NCBI RefSeq assembly: GCF_004359965.1
Contig: NZ_SMRQ01000006.1
Span: 1 to 52,942, forward strand
Direction: 5' to 3'
DNA: 52,942 nucleotides
Source of the DNA: Cognatilysobacter segetis
Lineage (GTDB): Bacteria > Pseudomonadota > Gammaproteobacteria > Xanthomonadales > Xanthomonadaceae
Below are positions 28,738 through 36,573 of the stretch, in pieces. A program made the translations under genes and the position numbers. The notes beneath the pieces are model-generated. The model was not told where the DNA came from, did no database searches, and saw nothing but the letters and a program-made list of their open reading frames with translations. Every line of letters begins with the position of its first letter. Within the stretch, counting starts at the first letter, position 1.

Positions 28738-29853
28738 GTGGTCGACGTCGTCCCGGACCTCGCGCACGCCACGCTCGACAAGCGCGCCTGCCCCGACTGC
28801 GGGGGCGACCTCGAGTGGAACGCCGCGAAGCAGGCGCTGGTCTGCCCGTACTGCGGCACGGTCGCGCCGTGGAAGCCGGGCGACGCCGCACCCGCGATCG
28901 CCGAGCTCGACCTCACGCAGGCGCTGGCGAAGGCCGACGACGGCGGGCGCGGCTACGGCGATGCGCGGCGCGAGGTGCAGTGCCAGAGCTGCCGCGCGAT
29001 CAGCGTATTCGATGCCGATCGCGTCGCCGATCGCTGCGCGTTCTGCGGGTCGCCGGCGATCGTGCCGTACGCCGCGCTGAAGGAAGCGATCACGCCGCAG
29101 AGCCTGCTGCCCTTCCGCATCACCGACACGCAGGTGCGCGAATCGATCCGGCGCTGGTACGGCACGCGCTGGTTCGCGCCGAACAAGCTCAAGCGCGTCG
29201 CGCTCACCGACACGCTGCGCGGCGTGTACCTCCCGTACTGGACATTCGACGCGCAGGTGCACGCGGCCTGGACCGCCGAGGCGGGCCACTACTACTACAC
29301 GAGCGAGCGCGTCCTGCGGAACGGGCGCTGGGAGACGCAGCAGGTCCGGCACATCCGCTGGGAGCCGGCGTCCGGCGAGCTCGACCACTACTTCGACGAT
29401 GCGCTGGTGCCGGGCAGCGAAGGCGCGCATGCGGACCTCCTGCAGAAGATCGCACCATTCCCCACCACCACCGACCTCCAGGCCTATGCGCCCGAGTTCG
29501 TGCGCGGCTGGACGGTGGAGCGCTACCAGGTCGACCTGCGGCAGGCCGCCGACCTCAACATGGCCGACATGGAGCGCGCCGTGCGCGAACTGTGCGCCGC
29601 GCAGGTGCCGGGCGACACGCAGCGCAACCTCGAGGTGCACGCGACCTACCGCGGCCGCACCTTCAAGCACGTGCTGATGCCGGTGTGGCTGGTCAGCTAC
29701 ACCTATGGGCGCCGCGCGTTCCAGCTGCTCGTGAACGGCTACACGGGGGCGATCGCGGGGCAACGGCCGTACAGCGCGATCAAGATCGCGCTCGCGGTGA
29801 TCGCCGCGCTGGTCGTGGTGATCGCATACATCTGGCTGGACAACGCGCGCTGA
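28738..29853 (+). CDS. Zinc-ribbon protein with C-terminal membrane anchor
   Basis: 371 residues from a GTG directly after the SPFH stop. Two zinc-ribbon units are visible: CPDCGGDLEW with CPYCGTVAPW (residues about 18-45), and CQSCRAIS with CAFCGSPA (about 82-107). The middle is a conserved core of about 200 residues including RGVYLPYWTFDAQVHAAWTA. A membrane helix at about 348-365 (IKIALAVIAALVVVIAYIWL) ends the protein, which puts the ribbons in the cytoplasm. Similar zinc-ribbon proteins sit beside YdjI-type SPFH genes in many bacteria, and the pair is probably a complex at the membrane. The biochemical role is unknown. Confidence 0.85.
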   Translation: MVDVVPDLAHATLDKRACPDCGGDLEWNAAKQALVCPYCGTVAPWKPGDAAPAIAELDLTQALAKADDGGRGYGDARREVQCQSCRAISVFDADRVADRCAFCGSPAIVPYAALKEAITPQSLLPFRITDTQVRESIRRWYGTRWFAPNKLKRVALTDTLRGVYLPYWTFDAQVHAAWTAEAGHYYYTSERVLRNGRWETQQVRHIRWEPASGELDHYFDDALVPGSEGAHADLLQKIAPFPTTTDLQAYAPEFVRGWTVERYQVDLRQAADLNMADMERAVRELCAAQVPGDTQRNLEVHATYRGRTFKHVLMPVWLVSYTYGRRAFQLLVNGYTGAIAGQRPYSAIKIALAVIAALVVVIAYIWLDNAR

Positions 29854-29861
29854 GGGCCGTC

Positions 29862-30497
29862 ATGACGATCCGCTGGTACTTCGACTTCATCTCGCCCTTC
29901 GCCTACCTGCAGCGCGCGCGCATCCGCGAGCTCGCACGTACGCAGGCGATCGAGTACCGCCCGATCCTGGTCGCCGGCCTGCTGCAGCGGCTCGAGCACA
30001 AGGGCCCGGCGGAGATGCCGGACAAGCGCCGGTTCACCTATCGCCACGTGGTCTGGCGGGCACGCGAGCGCGGTGTCCCGCTGCGTTTCCCGCCCGCGCA
30101 TCCGTTCAATCCGCTCGCCGCGTTGCGGCTGTGCATCGCGGCGGGGTGCAGCGATGCCGCGATCGACGCGATCTTCGACCACCTCTGGCGCGACGGCCTG
30201 CGCGGCGACGACGCCGCATCGCTCGCGCCCGTCGCGGAGCGCCTCGGGCTGGATGCGGCGACCGCGATCGCGGCTCCCGCGGTGAAGGCGCGGTTGCAGG
30301 CGAACTTCGAGGCGGCCGTGGCCGACGGCGTGTTCGGCGTGCCCACGCTCGTCGCCGACGGCGAGGTGTTCTGGGGCGAGGACGCGACGGCGATGTTCGA
30401 GGACTGGCGTCGCGATCCCGCCGCGTTCGAGCAGGGCGAGATGGCGCGCGTGGCGCAGCTTCCGGTCGGCGTCGCGCGCACGCCGCGCGCGGGCTAG
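29862..30497 (+). CDS. DsbA-family 2-hydroxychromene-2-carboxylate isomerase-like protein
   Basis: 211 residues of the thioredoxin-like DsbA/kappa-GST fold. It begins MTIRWYFDFISPFAYLQ, where SPF(A)Y replaces the CxxC of DsbA and provides the catalytic Ser of the isomerase/GST-kappa group. GVFGVPTLVADGEVFWGED near the C-terminus is the cis-proline block. Relatives are glutathione-dependent isomerases in aromatic degradation, but many chromosomal copies have unknown substrates. It begins 9 bases after the zinc-ribbon gene and is likely in the same operon. It ends by overlapping the opposing small membrane protein gene. Confidence 0.88.
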   Translation: MTIRWYFDFISPFAYLQRARIRELARTQAIEYRPILVAGLLQRLEHKGPAEMPDKRRFTYRHVVWRARERGVPLRFPPAHPFNPLAALRLCIAAGCSDAAIDAIFDHLWRDGLRGDDAASLAPVAERLGLDAATAIAAPAVKARLQANFEAAVADGVFGVPTLVADGEVFWGEDATAMFEDWRRDPAAFEQGEMARVAQLPVGVARTPRAG

Positions 30498-30754
30498 CGC
30501 CGGCTGCGCAGGTTCTTGTCGACGATGCCGATGAAGATCAGCAGGAAGAACACCAGCCGCGCGACCAGGTAGGGCGCCGTGGCCTCGTCGCGCGCGCCCT
30601 GCCAGGCGAACGCCGCGCGGTTGACCGCCTCGAGGAAGAACGCCGAGGCGAACCACAGGAACAGGCGGTCGCGGCCGGTGCGCCAGAAGCGCAGGAACAG
30701 CAGGCCGGCCACCGCCGAGCCCATGCAGATCATGCCGAGCAGGAACAGCTGCAT
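30494..30754 (-). CDS. Small three-helix membrane protein, DUF5985-like (second copy)
   Basis: 86 residues with three hydrophobic segments: FLLGMICMGSAVAGLLFLRFW, LFLWFASAFFLEAVNRAAFAW and LVARLVFFLLIFIGIVD. The layout resembles the DUF5985 family, and the protein shares general shape with the gene just upstream (30756-31019), from which it is separated by one base. The pair may be an ancient duplication or a two-subunit unit. Function is unknown. Its stop overlaps the stop of the converging DsbA-like gene. Confidence 0.75.
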   Translation of the reverse strand: MQLFLLGMICMGSAVAGLLFLRFWRTGRDRLFLWFASAFFLEAVNRAAFAWQGARDEATAPYLVARLVFFLLIFIGIVDKNLRSRR

Positions 30755-30755
30755 G

Positions 30756-31019
30756 TCAGCGGTCCTCCACGATCAGGCCGTAGACCAGGCTGCCGACCGC
30801 GAGCAGCGACAGGCCCTGCCGCAGTGGCCACAGGCGCACGTCCGGCCCGGGGAAGACGACGAAATCGAGGAACAGCACGATGTTCGCCACCGCCAGCAGG
30901 CCGAAGCAGATCGCGCTCCACACCAGCATGCGCGAGCGCGACCGGCGCGCGCCGAGGCCGAGCATCACCGCGCAGACCATCGCGGCCAGCGCGCACAGGG
31001 CATAGATCGTGGCGTTCAT
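30756..31019 (-). CDS. Small three-helix membrane protein, DUF5985-like (first copy)
   Basis: 87 residues with three hydrophobic segments: IYALCALAAMVCAVMLGLG, MLVWSAICFGLLAVANIVLF and GLSLLAVGSLVYGLIVED. It is translationally coupled (ATGA) to the regulator gene upstream and leads directly into a second protein of the same size and topology. No catalytic residues are evident. The conserved pairing with a small DNA-binding protein suggests a regulated membrane complex; the signal and output are unknown. Confidence 0.75.
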   Translation of the reverse strand: MNATIYALCALAAMVCAVMLGLGARRSRSRMLVWSAICFGLLAVANIVLFLDFVVFPGPDVRLWPLRQGLSLLAVGSLVYGLIVEDR

Positions 31020-31393
31020 TCGTCCCTCCGCAGCACGAAGGCGTCGGCGAAGTCGCGCGCCTTGCGCTCCAGTCCTGAATGGATGATCTCGGTCACTGCC
31101 ACGACGTGCCGGCTGTACGTCGCCGCGAGCTGGTCGACCAGCGCCGCGATCGCGGGATCGGCGGGCGCGTAGCGCACCGTGTCGCCTTCGACGCGCGCGA
31201 GCTGCTCGCGGCAGAGGTCGCGCACCAGCGTGTCGATGCGCGCATCGGGCAGGTACAGGCGCCCGGCGAGTTCGCTCCGCGTCCAGTCGCCATCGCGACC
31301 GTGCAGCAGGAGCAGCGCCTCGAGCATCGGAACCGAGTGGATCTTGGCGGCCACGAACCGGCGAAGGTCGGGCGCCAGCGGTGCAGCAGCCAT
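31016..31393 (-). CDS. Winged-helix-like regulator of the DUF5985-like operon
   Basis: 125 residues. The central part (MLEALLLLHGRDGDWTRSELAGRL, then RIDTLVRDLCREQLARVEG) has the helix pattern of a winged-helix DNA-binding domain, with VRYAPADPAIAALVDQL as the possible wing and linker. No well-known family name can be given. It is first gene of a three-gene operon. A short palindrome (CAAGGCCTTG) and a repeated TGCAAGGCC lie 30-70 bases upstream and could be its binding sites. It might equally be a non-DNA-binding adaptor. Confidence 0.65.
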   Translation of the reverse strand: MAAAPLAPDLRRFVAAKIHSVPMLEALLLLHGRDGDWTRSELAGRLYLPDARIDTLVRDLCREQLARVEGDTVRYAPADPAIAALVDQLAATYSRHVVAVTEIIHSGLERKARDFADAFVLRRDE

Positions 31394-31423
31394 GGGGTCA
31401 TGCTCCCCCGCGGGTCCCGATGA

Positions 31424-31461
31424 TGCAAGGCCTTGATCGGACTGGACATCCGTGCAAGGCC
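31424..31461. promoter_or_regulatory. Repeated TGCAAGGCC and palindrome upstream of the regulator
   Basis: TGCAAGGCC occurs at 31424-31432 and 31453-31461, 29 bases apart in the same orientation. The first copy overlaps the 10-bp palindrome CAAGGCCTTG (31426-31435). They lie directly upstream of the regulator gene that starts at 31393. Confidence 0.35.
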
Positions 31462-31471
31462 CGCATGCCGA

Positions 31472-31492
31472 CCCGCCGGCGACGCCGGCGGG
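31472..31492 (-). terminator. Hairpin after the DUF885 gene
   Basis: CCCGCCGGC and GCCGGCGGG form a perfect 9-bp stem with a GAC loop, 12 bases beyond the DUF885 stop codon. There is no T tract on the minus strand, so termination is inferred from position. Confidence 0.45.
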
Positions 31493-31504
31493 CCGGACGA
31501 CCGG

Positions 31505-33304
31505 TCACTCGATCGGCTGGTCGAGCATCAGCTCGCGCACGAAACGCACCGGCGGCGCGCCGTAGCTCAGCACCTTGTCGTGGTAGGCCTTGAGGTTGAA
31601 CGCCGCGCCTTCCTTCGCTTCCACCGCCTTGCGCGTGTCGTACTGCTCCTGCACGCCGACGAAGTAGGTCGGCAGCTGCGCGGAGCTGAGCTGCGCGCGC
31701 ACCCACTTGCCCGCCGCCTCGCGTTCCTGCTGGAAGGTGTCGTGCATCATCAGGCGCATCGCCTGATCGCGGCTCCAGCCGTCGACGTGCACGCCCTGGT
31801 CGAGGATCGCGTTGCCGATCGTGCGCAGGTAGAACTTGAGCTGCACGAGGCGGAACAGCGGGTCGTTGTCCATGTAGCCCGCGTCGGTCATCAGGTTCTC
31901 GGTGTAGACCGCCCAGCCCTCGGCGAACAGGCCCGAGCGCAGCACGCCGCGCAGCGGCGACGGGTAGCGCGCCGAGTACGCGCCCTCGAGGTAATGCCCC
32001 GGCATCGCCTCGTGGATGGTGAGCAGGTGGATCATGCGCGAGTTGTATTCGCGCAGGAACGATTCGGTCTGCGCCTTGGTCCAGTCGTCCGGGATCGGCG
32101 AGATCGCGAAGTAGGTGTCCAGGCCCTTGTCGAGCGGGCCGGGCGAATCGGCATACGCGACCGCGACGCCGCGCTGGAACTCCGGCATCAGGATGATCTT
32201 GACCGGATCGTTGGGCACCGTGACGAGGTTCTTGTCGCGCACGAACTGCGTGGCCTGCGCCAGCGCGGCCTTGGCGGCGTCGACCACGCCCTCGCGCGTC
32301 GGATGCTCGCGGTAGGCGAGCTCGAGCGCGGCCTCGATGGCCTTCTGGCGCTGCGCGTCGGTGGGGTTGGCCGGCAGCGCGGGCGCGCCCTTCCTGCCTT
32401 TCAGTACCTGCTGCGCGATGCCGTACATCTCGCCGCGCACGCGGGTGAGCTCGGCCTTGGCACGGTTGCCGATCTCCTCGCGCGAGAGCGAGGACATCAG
32501 CGCGAACTTGAGCTTCTGGTCGTAGAGCTCGCGGCCGATGCGGAAATCGCCCTTCGCGTTCGGCACGAGCGTCTTGTCGAGCCATGCCTGCTGCTCGGCG
32601 ACGGCGGTGCGCAGGGCGGCGACGGCGGCGTCGAGGCGCGAGCGATCCGCACCGGTCAGCTTGTCGGCGTTGGGCGCGATGAACTCGTCGACCAGCTGCA
32701 GCACGCCGGCGTTCTGCTTGGCCACCGTCTGCGCGTGGATCAGCGGCACCCGCGCGGGATCGAGGTTGGCGCGCATCTGCGCGAACAGCGCGGGCAGCTG
32801 CTCCATGCGCGCGGTGGCGGACTTCAGGCGTTGCGGCATCGGCGCGAACTCGCGCGCCATCAGGTTGTAGATCGCGCCGCCGGCGAGGCCGCTGTAGACC
32901 TGCGGATCCCAGGCCCAGCTCTGGAACGTCTGCATGTTCCAGATATCGCCCTGCAACTGGTTGCGCAGGATCAGCGCGTCGACCTGGTTCTCGCGCGAGA
33001 GCTGCGTGCGGTCGATCGCGTCGAGGCGCGCGAGCATCCGCGTGCTGAAGTCGACGAGCTGCTGCCGGCCCGTCGCGGACAGATCGTCCAGGCGGTCGTC
33101 GAAGCGGTGGTCGCCCAGCTGCGTGGCGGCGACCGGGTTGAGGCGCATCCAGCCGTCGAGCCAGTCGTTCGTGATCGCCTGGAAGCGGGCGTCGGCGGTC
33201 TGCGACGGCGCCGTCACGGCGGGCGGTGCCTCGGGCGCGACCGGGGCGGACTGGCAGCCCGCGAGGACGAGGGTGACGGCGAGGGCGAGGATCGACGCGC
33301 GCAT
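31505..33304 (-). CDS. DUF885-family lipoprotein (putative metallopeptidase)
   Basis: 599 residues from the ATG at 33304, which puts a lipoprotein signal with lipobox VLAGC at the N-terminus. An upstream in-frame ATG lacks a signal peptide context. DUF885 proteins are large helical proteins resembling M32-type peptidases. The expected zinc motif is present as HEAMPGHYLEGAY (about residues 415-427), with a downstream Glu in FAEGWAVYTENL. It is probably a periplasmic peptidase of unknown substrate. A TATGCT element (33338 down to 33333) about 30 bases upstream is a candidate -10. Confidence 0.88.
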   Translation of the reverse strand: MRASILALAVTLVLAGCQSAPVAPEAPPAVTAPSQTADARFQAITNDWLDGWMRLNPVAATQLGDHRFDDRLDDLSATGRQQLVDFSTRMLARLDAIDRTQLSRENQVDALILRNQLQGDIWNMQTFQSWAWDPQVYSGLAGGAIYNLMAREFAPMPQRLKSATARMEQLPALFAQMRANLDPARVPLIHAQTVAKQNAGVLQLVDEFIAPNADKLTGADRSRLDAAVAALRTAVAEQQAWLDKTLVPNAKGDFRIGRELYDQKLKFALMSSLSREEIGNRAKAELTRVRGEMYGIAQQVLKGRKGAPALPANPTDAQRQKAIEAALELAYREHPTREGVVDAAKAALAQATQFVRDKNLVTVPNDPVKIILMPEFQRGVAVAYADSPGPLDKGLDTYFAISPIPDDWTKAQTESFLREYNSRMIHLLTIHEAMPGHYLEGAYSARYPSPLRGVLRSGLFAEGWAVYTENLMTDAGYMDNDPLFRLVQLKFYLRTIGNAILDQGVHVDGWSRDQAMRLMMHDTFQQEREAAGKWVRAQLSSAQLPTYFVGVQEQYDTRKAVEAKEGAAFNLKAYHDKVLSYGAPPVRFVRELMLDQPIE

Positions 33305-33403
33305 GGCGGCTCCGGCAGGCGATGAAGCCGCCAGCATAAGCGTCGGCGCCGCCGCCGGCCCGCCGCGGTGCGTCAGGACGCCCGGGTATGCGCGCGTCGG
33401 CGC

Positions 33404-33877
33404 TCAGCCGCGCGTGCAGCTCGCGCGGTCGCCGCCGCCGTCGACCGGCGAGGTGGTCCAGTGCGCCGCATCGATGCGCTGCAGTCGCGTCTCGTACACC
33501 GCACGGCGCTTGAGCTGCGCGTCCTGCAGGCGCTGGCCTTCGCCCACGCTGATGCCGGGATCGGACGAGGACAGGAAGGTCACCCGTTGCACGGTGGTGC
33601 GCAGCACGTCGCCGGTGAGCGACCACGTGCCTTCGGCGCGGTCCTGCGTGGTGACCGGCGCGTGGCCGGGCCGCGTGATCACCGAGCGCGTGACGGTCTG
33701 GAAACGGCGATCGGCCTGGTAGGTGCTGTCGGTCGAGACCGCGACGTCGAAACCGCTGCCGTGCAGCGTGGTGGGCCCGCAACGCCAGCGCCCGACCACC
33801 GACGTGGCGTCGATCGGCGCAGTCGTCGCGCAGGCGCCGAGCAGGAGAAGAACGGGCAGGAAGGCGATGCGGCGCAT
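33404..33877 (-). CDS. Small hypothetical lipoprotein
   Basis: 157 residues from the ATG at 33877, giving the signal MRRIAFLPVLLLLGACATT with lipobox LGAC (Cys16). The mature part is mostly beta-like (VVGRWRCGPTTLHGSGFDVA, TYQADRRFQTVTRSVI, GTWSLTGDVLRTTVQRVT). It holds only two other cysteines, one near the start (RWRC) and one near the end (RASC), which may form a disulfide. The pattern recalls lipocalin-like stress lipoproteins, but no family is recognised. A TACAAG element (33911-33906 on the minus strand) is a possible -10. Confidence 0.75.
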   Translation of the reverse strand: MRRIAFLPVLLLLGACATTAPIDATSVVGRWRCGPTTLHGSGFDVAVSTDSTYQADRRFQTVTRSVITRPGHAPVTTQDRAEGTWSLTGDVLRTTVQRVTFLSSSDPGISVGEGQRLQDAQLKRRAVYETRLQRIDAAHWTTSPVDGGGDRASCTRG

Positions 33878-34004
33878 GGGCGACGTCCGGTGAAGGGCGT
33901 GGACCCTTGTAGCGCGGCCGTCGTTGCGCGCGCGTGTTCGGCGCGCGGTCGACCGTCGGATGCGCACCGCGACGGGGGCGTCGCGGTGCGGTGTCAGGCC
34001 GCGA

Positions 34005-34721
34005 TCAGGTGGCGGTCGTCGCGCCGCAGCACTTCTTGTACTTCTTCCCGCTGCCGCAGGGGCACGGCGCGTTGCGCTCCGGCGTGGCCTCGCGGCGCAC
34101 CGGTTCGCGCGGCGTCAGCGCCTCGATGCGGTGGTGGTGCAGGTCGTTGAGCATGCCGGGCAGGCTGCCGATGATCTCCAGGCGCTGCTTGTACTCCAGC
34201 GGCGTGCCTTCGGCGGTCGGATCCTCGCCGATGATCTCTCCGCTCGCGAGGCGATCGAGCAGGTCGAAGATCTCCTCGATCCAGTCGTTCTCGTCGAGCC
34301 ATTTCTCCCACGCGGCCTCGCGCAGTTCGACGCCGGCGAAGAAGCCCATCGCCCAGTCGCGGCCGACGTCGAGCTCGTCGTCCTCGTGCTCGTCGAGGTT
34401 TTCCGGCAGCCACAGCAGCGGCGCGTAGGTGTCGGGCAGGTCCTCGTCGCCGTGGCGCACGCGCTGCTCGGCGGTCGCGGCGTGGGTGGCGAGCAGCGCA
34501 CGCACCTCGCGCGCCTCGTCCTCGTCCGCCCAGCGCGGCGGCGAGCCCCAGACCTGCGGTTCCCATTCCTCGAACGGGATCGTGTCCGGCGAAAGCGCGA
34601 TCGCGGTCAGGTAGCCGTCCAGCGCTTCGAGGTTGAAGCCCTTGAAGGGCACCGCGCGCCGGTCGAGCAGTTCGGCCAGCTGCTCGATCTGGGCATCGCT
34701 GAGGGGCGGGGCGACTTTCAT
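34005..34721 (-). CDS. YecA/UPF0149-family protein with C-terminal SEC-C motif
   Basis: 238 residues from the ATG at 34721 (an earlier in-frame ATG at 34736 would add five residues). The N-terminal UPF0149/YecA-like helical domain includes [20 protein letters not shown] and [20 protein letters not shown] and is very acidic. The last 20 residues hold the zinc-binding SEC-C motif [13 protein letters not shown], also found at the end of SecA and in ribosome-linked proteins. In E. coli YecA binds zinc or iron through this motif and associates with SecB or ribosomes. A role in protein targeting is plausible but not shown here. Confidence 0.87.
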   Translation of the reverse strand: MKVAPPLSDAQIEQLAELLDRRAVPFKGFNLEALDGYLTAIALSPDTIPFEEWEPQVWGSPPRWADEDEAREVRALLATHAATAEQRVRHGDEDLPDTYAPLLWLPENLDEHEDDELDVGRDWAMGFFAGVELREAAWEKWLDENDWIEEIFDLLDRLASGEIIGEDPTAEGTPLEYKQRLEIIGSLPGMLNDLHHHRIEALTPREPVRREATPERNAPCPCGSGKKYKKCCGATTAT

Positions 34722-34775
34722 GGCGGTGCTCGGCACGGGGGGCGGCCATGGTAGTGCCCGCGCCGTCGCGAGGCG

Positions 34776-34801
34776 AAAAAAAAGCGCGGCTGAAGCCGCG
34801 C
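34776..34801 (-). terminator. Intrinsic terminator of the LysM/lipoprotein operon
   Basis: On the minus strand GCGCGGC, a TTCA loop and GCCGCGC are followed by eight T's, about 20 bases beyond the stop of the lipoprotein gene. This is a textbook intrinsic terminator. Confidence 0.85.
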
Positions 34802-34821
34802 CGGAGAGAGTCGAAGGGGTG

Positions 34822-35343
34822 TCAGCGCACGTCGAAATCGCGCGTCTGCACGACGGTGCCGTCGTGGGTGATCTCGACGCGGTACTTGCCGGCCGGCCAG
34901 CCGTCGGGCTTGCTCACGTGGAATTCGTGGGTGGCGGCGGCGCCGGCGAGATCCTTGGTCTGGGTGTCGACCTCGGTGGGCGTGGCCATGCCGTCGGCGC
35001 CGAGGTAGGTCCAGCGCGCGCCGAGCTTGCCGGTCGCATTGGCCGCGGTGGTCACCGAGGCGTACAGCGTGTCCTTGGTGCCGAACGAGGTCATCGGGCT
35101 GGCGACGCGGTTGTCGGCGCCCACCGACGTGCCGAGCTGGACGTCGCTGATGACGTCGCCCGCGGCGGGGGCCGGCGTGGACGGCATCGGTGCGGGTGCG
35201 GCCGGCGGCAGGCCGGTGTCGGTGCCGGTCGAGGCGGGTGCGGGCGCGGTGGCCGGCGGCGTCTCGTCGTGCTTCTTGCAGGCCACGAGCGCGGTCGATG
35301 CGAGCAGCGCGACGGCGAGGAGGCGGGCGGTCGGATGGGCCAT
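34822..35343 (-). CDS. Hypothetical lipoprotein with Pro/Ala linker
   Basis: 173 residues. A signal peptide ends in the lipobox LVAC (Cys22). A flexible Pro/Ala/Thr-rich linker (about 26-62) follows, then a folded domain of about 110 residues containing [22 protein letters not shown] and [13 protein letters not shown], which reads like an immunoglobulin-type beta sandwich. No family name is certain. It lies 12 bases after the LysM gene and ends at a strong terminator, so the two form an operon and may both work at the cell wall. Confidence 0.75.
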   Translation of the reverse strand: MAHPTARLLAVALLASTALVACKKHDETPPATAPAPASTGTDTGLPPAAPAPMPSTPAPAAGDVISDVQLGTSVGADNRVASPMTSFGTKDTLYASVTTAANATGKLGARWTYLGADGMATPTEVDTQTKDLAGAAATHEFHVSKPDGWPAGKYRVEITHDGTVVQTRDFDVR

Positions 35344-35355
35344 GGCGGTCTCCAG

Positions 35356-35673
35356 TCAGCGGTTGTCTTGGGCGGGGATGACGAGCACCTGTCCGGGACG
35401 GATCAGGTCGGGGTCGTCGATCTGGTCGCGATTGGCGTCGAAGATGGCGTGCCAGTGGCTCGCCTTGCCGTAGAAGTGGTGCGCGATGTGCGAGAGCGTG
35501 TCGCCCTTCTGCACGGTGTAGTGCTGCGCGCCGGCGACCTGGCCCGTGCCGCCGCCACCGCTCACCGTGCTCGTGCCGCCCTGCACGTTCGAGAAGTCGG
35601 GCTGCGACTGCGACGCCGGCACCGAGGAGCTGCCGCTGCGCACGTTGGAGAAGTCGGGGGTCTGCGGGGTCAT
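35356..35673 (-). CDS. LysM-domain protein
   Basis: 105 residues. The C-terminal half (about 51-101) is a LysM domain: YTVQKGDTLSHIAHHFYG, then IFDANRDQIDDPDLIRPGQV. LysM binds N-acetylglucosamine-containing glycans such as peptidoglycan. The N-terminal half is Gly/Ser-rich and contains PDFSNV twice (residues about 6-11 and 25-30), each followed by a similar Gly/Ser/Thr/Val run, an internal duplication. There is no signal peptide, which is odd for a wall-binding protein, though YgaU-like cytoplasmic LysM proteins of this shape exist. Confidence 0.87.
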   Translation of the reverse strand: MTPQTPDFSNVRSGSSSVPASQSQPDFSNVQGGTSTVSGGGGTGQVAGAQHYTVQKGDTLSHIAHHFYGKASHWHAIFDANRDQIDDPDLIRPGQVLVIPAQDNR

Positions 35674-35723
35674 GGCGGTCCACCTGTCACGGGTGGCGCC
35701 ACGGTCTCACCGTAGTTGTTAAG

Positions 35724-35751
35724 GCGGCGGTTGCCCGCCGTGAACCGCCGC
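35724..35751 (-). terminator. Hairpin after queF
   Basis: GCGGCGGTT (35724-35732) and AACCGCCGC (35743-35751) form a 9-bp stem with a 10-base loop, directly past the queF stop. On the minus strand it is followed by CTTAACAACT, a mixed A/T stretch. Confidence 0.5.
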
Positions 35752-35756
35752 TTACA

Positions 35757-36569
35757 TCATTGCCGTTCGTCGCGCGCCGCCGCAGGCGCGGGCACGCCTG
35801 CCGTCGCCCGCCACGGGTTGATGTCCAGGCCGCCGCGCCGGGTGTAGCGGGCTTCCACCGACAGCATCAGCGGGCGCGCCGCGGTCATCAGGTCGACGAA
35901 GATGCGCTCGACGCACTGCTCGTGGAACTCGCAGTGGTCGCGGAACGACACGAGGTAGCGCAGCAGCGCCGCGCGGTCGAGCGCCGCGCCGCGGTAGGTG
36001 ACGGTCAGCCGCGCCCAGTCGGGCTGGCCGGTGACCGGGCAGTTCGACTTGAGCAGCTCGCTGGTCAGCGTCTCCTCGACGATGTCCACCGGCTCGCGCA
36101 GCGCCAGCAGGCCGGCATCCGGCGGGCCGTAGGTGGTGATCTCGGTCTCGACCGTATCGATGAGGATCGCCGAGCGCCGGCGGTCGATCGGCGGCAACCC
36201 GAAGTTGACCGACACCGTGCCGCCCGCCACCCGCGAGAGGTCGCCCGCGATGCGCTCGCGCACCTCCTGGTAGGTGTCGAACACCGTCGCGTTGAACGAG
36301 TTGAGGTAGAGCTTGAGCGACTTCGATTCGATCAGGTTCGGCGTGTCGGCGGGCACGCCGATCGTCGCGGTGGCCACGTGCGGCTTGCCGCTGCCGTCGA
36401 GCCAGGACAGCTCGTAGGCGTGCCAGCGGTCGTGGCCGATGAAGGGCAGCGGCGCGTCGATGCCGAGCCCGGCGCGGCCCTGCGCGCGCGGGATCGGGAA
36501 CAGCAGCGAGGCGTCGTAGGTCGCCGGGTACTCGACGTGGCGGCCGAGCGGAATCGAAGCGTCGGTCAT
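35757..36569 (-). CDS. queF: NADPH-dependent 7-cyano-7-deazaguanine reductase (QueF, long form)
   Basis: 270 residues, the length of the two-domain (YqcD/E. coli) form. It reduces preQ0 to preQ1 in queuosine tRNA modification. The first half holds the NADPH-binding [13 protein letters not shown] (81-93). The second half holds the catalytic Cys177 in [11 protein letters not shown] with Asp184, and [11 protein letters not shown]. Other queuosine genes are not nearby. The start lies 4 bases after the stop of the M20 amidohydrolase gene, so it is probably co-transcribed with that unrelated gene. Confidence 0.96.
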   Translation of the reverse strand: MTDASIPLGRHVEYPATYDASLLFPIPRAQGRAGLGIDAPLPFIGHDRWHAYELSWLDGSGKPHVATATIGVPADTPNLIESKSLKLYLNSFNATVFDTYQEVRERIAGDLSRVAGGTVSVNFGLPPIDRRRSAILIDTVETEITTYGPPDAGLLALREPVDIVEETLTSELLKSNCPVTGQPDWARLTVTYRGAALDRAALLRYLVSFRDHCEFHEQCVERIFVDLMTAARPLMLSVEARYTRRGGLDINPWRATAGVPAPAAARDERQ

Positions 36570-36573
36570 GGCG

